The position numbers were made by a program, and so were the translations under genes. DNA of 58,148 nt from Staphylococcus arlettae. Its GTDB lineage: Bacteria > Bacillota > Bacilli > Staphylococcales > Staphylococcaceae. This document shows, piece by piece, positions 58,082 through 58,148 of the stretch. The stretch lies in NCBI RefSeq assembly GCF_002902345.1, contig NZ_PPQB01000010.1:257016-315163 (forward strand), written 5' to 3'. Below the pieces are notes generated by a model. That model saw only the letters and a program-made list of their open reading frames with translations, searched no databases and was not told where the DNA came from. Within the stretch, counting starts at the first letter, position 1, and every line of letters starts with the position of its first letter.

Positions 58082-58148
58082 AGGGAGTGGGACGGAAATC
58101 TGATTTTGGAAAAATGATTTCGTCATCCCACCCCGGCAAGGATGACTA
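58082..58148 (-). repeat. Dispersed composite repeat, family A, copy 3 (inverted, cut by window edge)
   Basis: On the reverse strand it reads TAGTCATCCTTGCCGGGGTGGGA-TGACG ... CAGATTTCCGTCCCACTCCC, the same 3' part of copies 1 and 2. It starts 16 bases after the clpB stop, and its hairpin can end clpB transcription. The rest of the element lies beyond the window. Confidence 0.88.

Noticed and set aside
1..58148. CRISPR array, tRNA, rRNA, riboswitch or prophage
   Set aside because: No regularly spaced repeats, no tRNA or rRNA stretches, no recognisable riboswitch core and no integrase or transposase were seen while reading both strands.

Overview
This is a chromosomal stretch of a low-GC Gram-positive bacterium of the genus Staphylococcus. 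The evidence is the dltXABCD operon, the seven-gene Mnh1-type antiporter operon, the spsA/spsB pair, coenzyme A disulfide reductase, a CtsR-controlled clpB, and a gene order (lipA - dlt - nfu - ndh - mnh1 - rocD/gudB - glpQ - argGH - pgi - spsAB - addBA - cdr - clpB) that I recall from S. aureus. The proteins are close to, but not the same as, those I remember from S. aureus, so a coagulase-negative species is likely; I cannot name it from the sequence alone. I saw no rRNA, tRNA, CRISPR array, phage or transposase. The window is core genome, cut inside a nitronate monooxygenase gene on the left and inside a repeat after clpB on the right.

Layout. Bases 1-7060: nitronate monooxygenase end, DUF72 protein, YunD-like 5'-nucleotidase, lipoyl synthase, YutD, DUF3055 protein (reverse), HepT-like protein, NagD-family phosphatase and a D-2-hydroxyacid dehydrogenase. 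7276-11580: dltXABCD with its own promoter. 11581-16309: two tandem dispersed repeats, then a redox and Fe-S cluster group (Nfu, YuzD, YutJ, YuzB, A-type carrier, Ndh). 16414-21197: leucyl aminopeptidase, antiporter, hotdog thioesterase and a His-rich flavoprotein. 21356-27120: mnhA1-G1 on the reverse strand. 27250-33232: KapB-like protein, cyclophilin, S1-domain RNA-binding protein, OYE-family reductase, rocD and gudB. 33401-37451: glpQ and argGH on the reverse strand. 37788-48438: pgi, VTT-family membrane protein, spsA, spsB, addB, addA. 48450-58148: DUF418 membrane protein, FAH-family protein, YisL, cdr and a Cof-type phosphatase (reverse), SufT, Lrp regulator, AhpD-like protein and clpB.

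How the genes fit together. RocD and GudB feed ornithine into glutamate and 2-oxoglutarate, while ArgGH make arginine from citrulline. Ndh (and perhaps YutJ) reoxidise NADH, and Mnh1 uses the proton gradient to expel sodium. Nfu, the A-type carrier and SufT supply Fe-S clusters to clients that include LipA and AddB in this same window. Dlt modifies teichoic acids, SpsB processes exported proteins, and AddAB repairs double-strand breaks.

The less ordinary content is in the intergenic DNA. Two families of dispersed palindromic repeats have three copies each. Two small reverse-strand ORFs with good ribosome binding sites are not part of the usual annotation: 33 codons just upstream of yutJ behind a near-consensus promoter, and 23 codons downstream of argH. 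There is an inverted repeat around a -10 box between nfu and yuzD, and tandem CtsR boxes lie before clpB. Gene-free stretches longer than about 300 bases (7061-7373, 11581-12030, 13837-14268, 30278-30685, 34403-34879, 37452-37787, 39120-39465, 51228-51539) are covered by the repeat, promoter, terminator and small-ORF entries.
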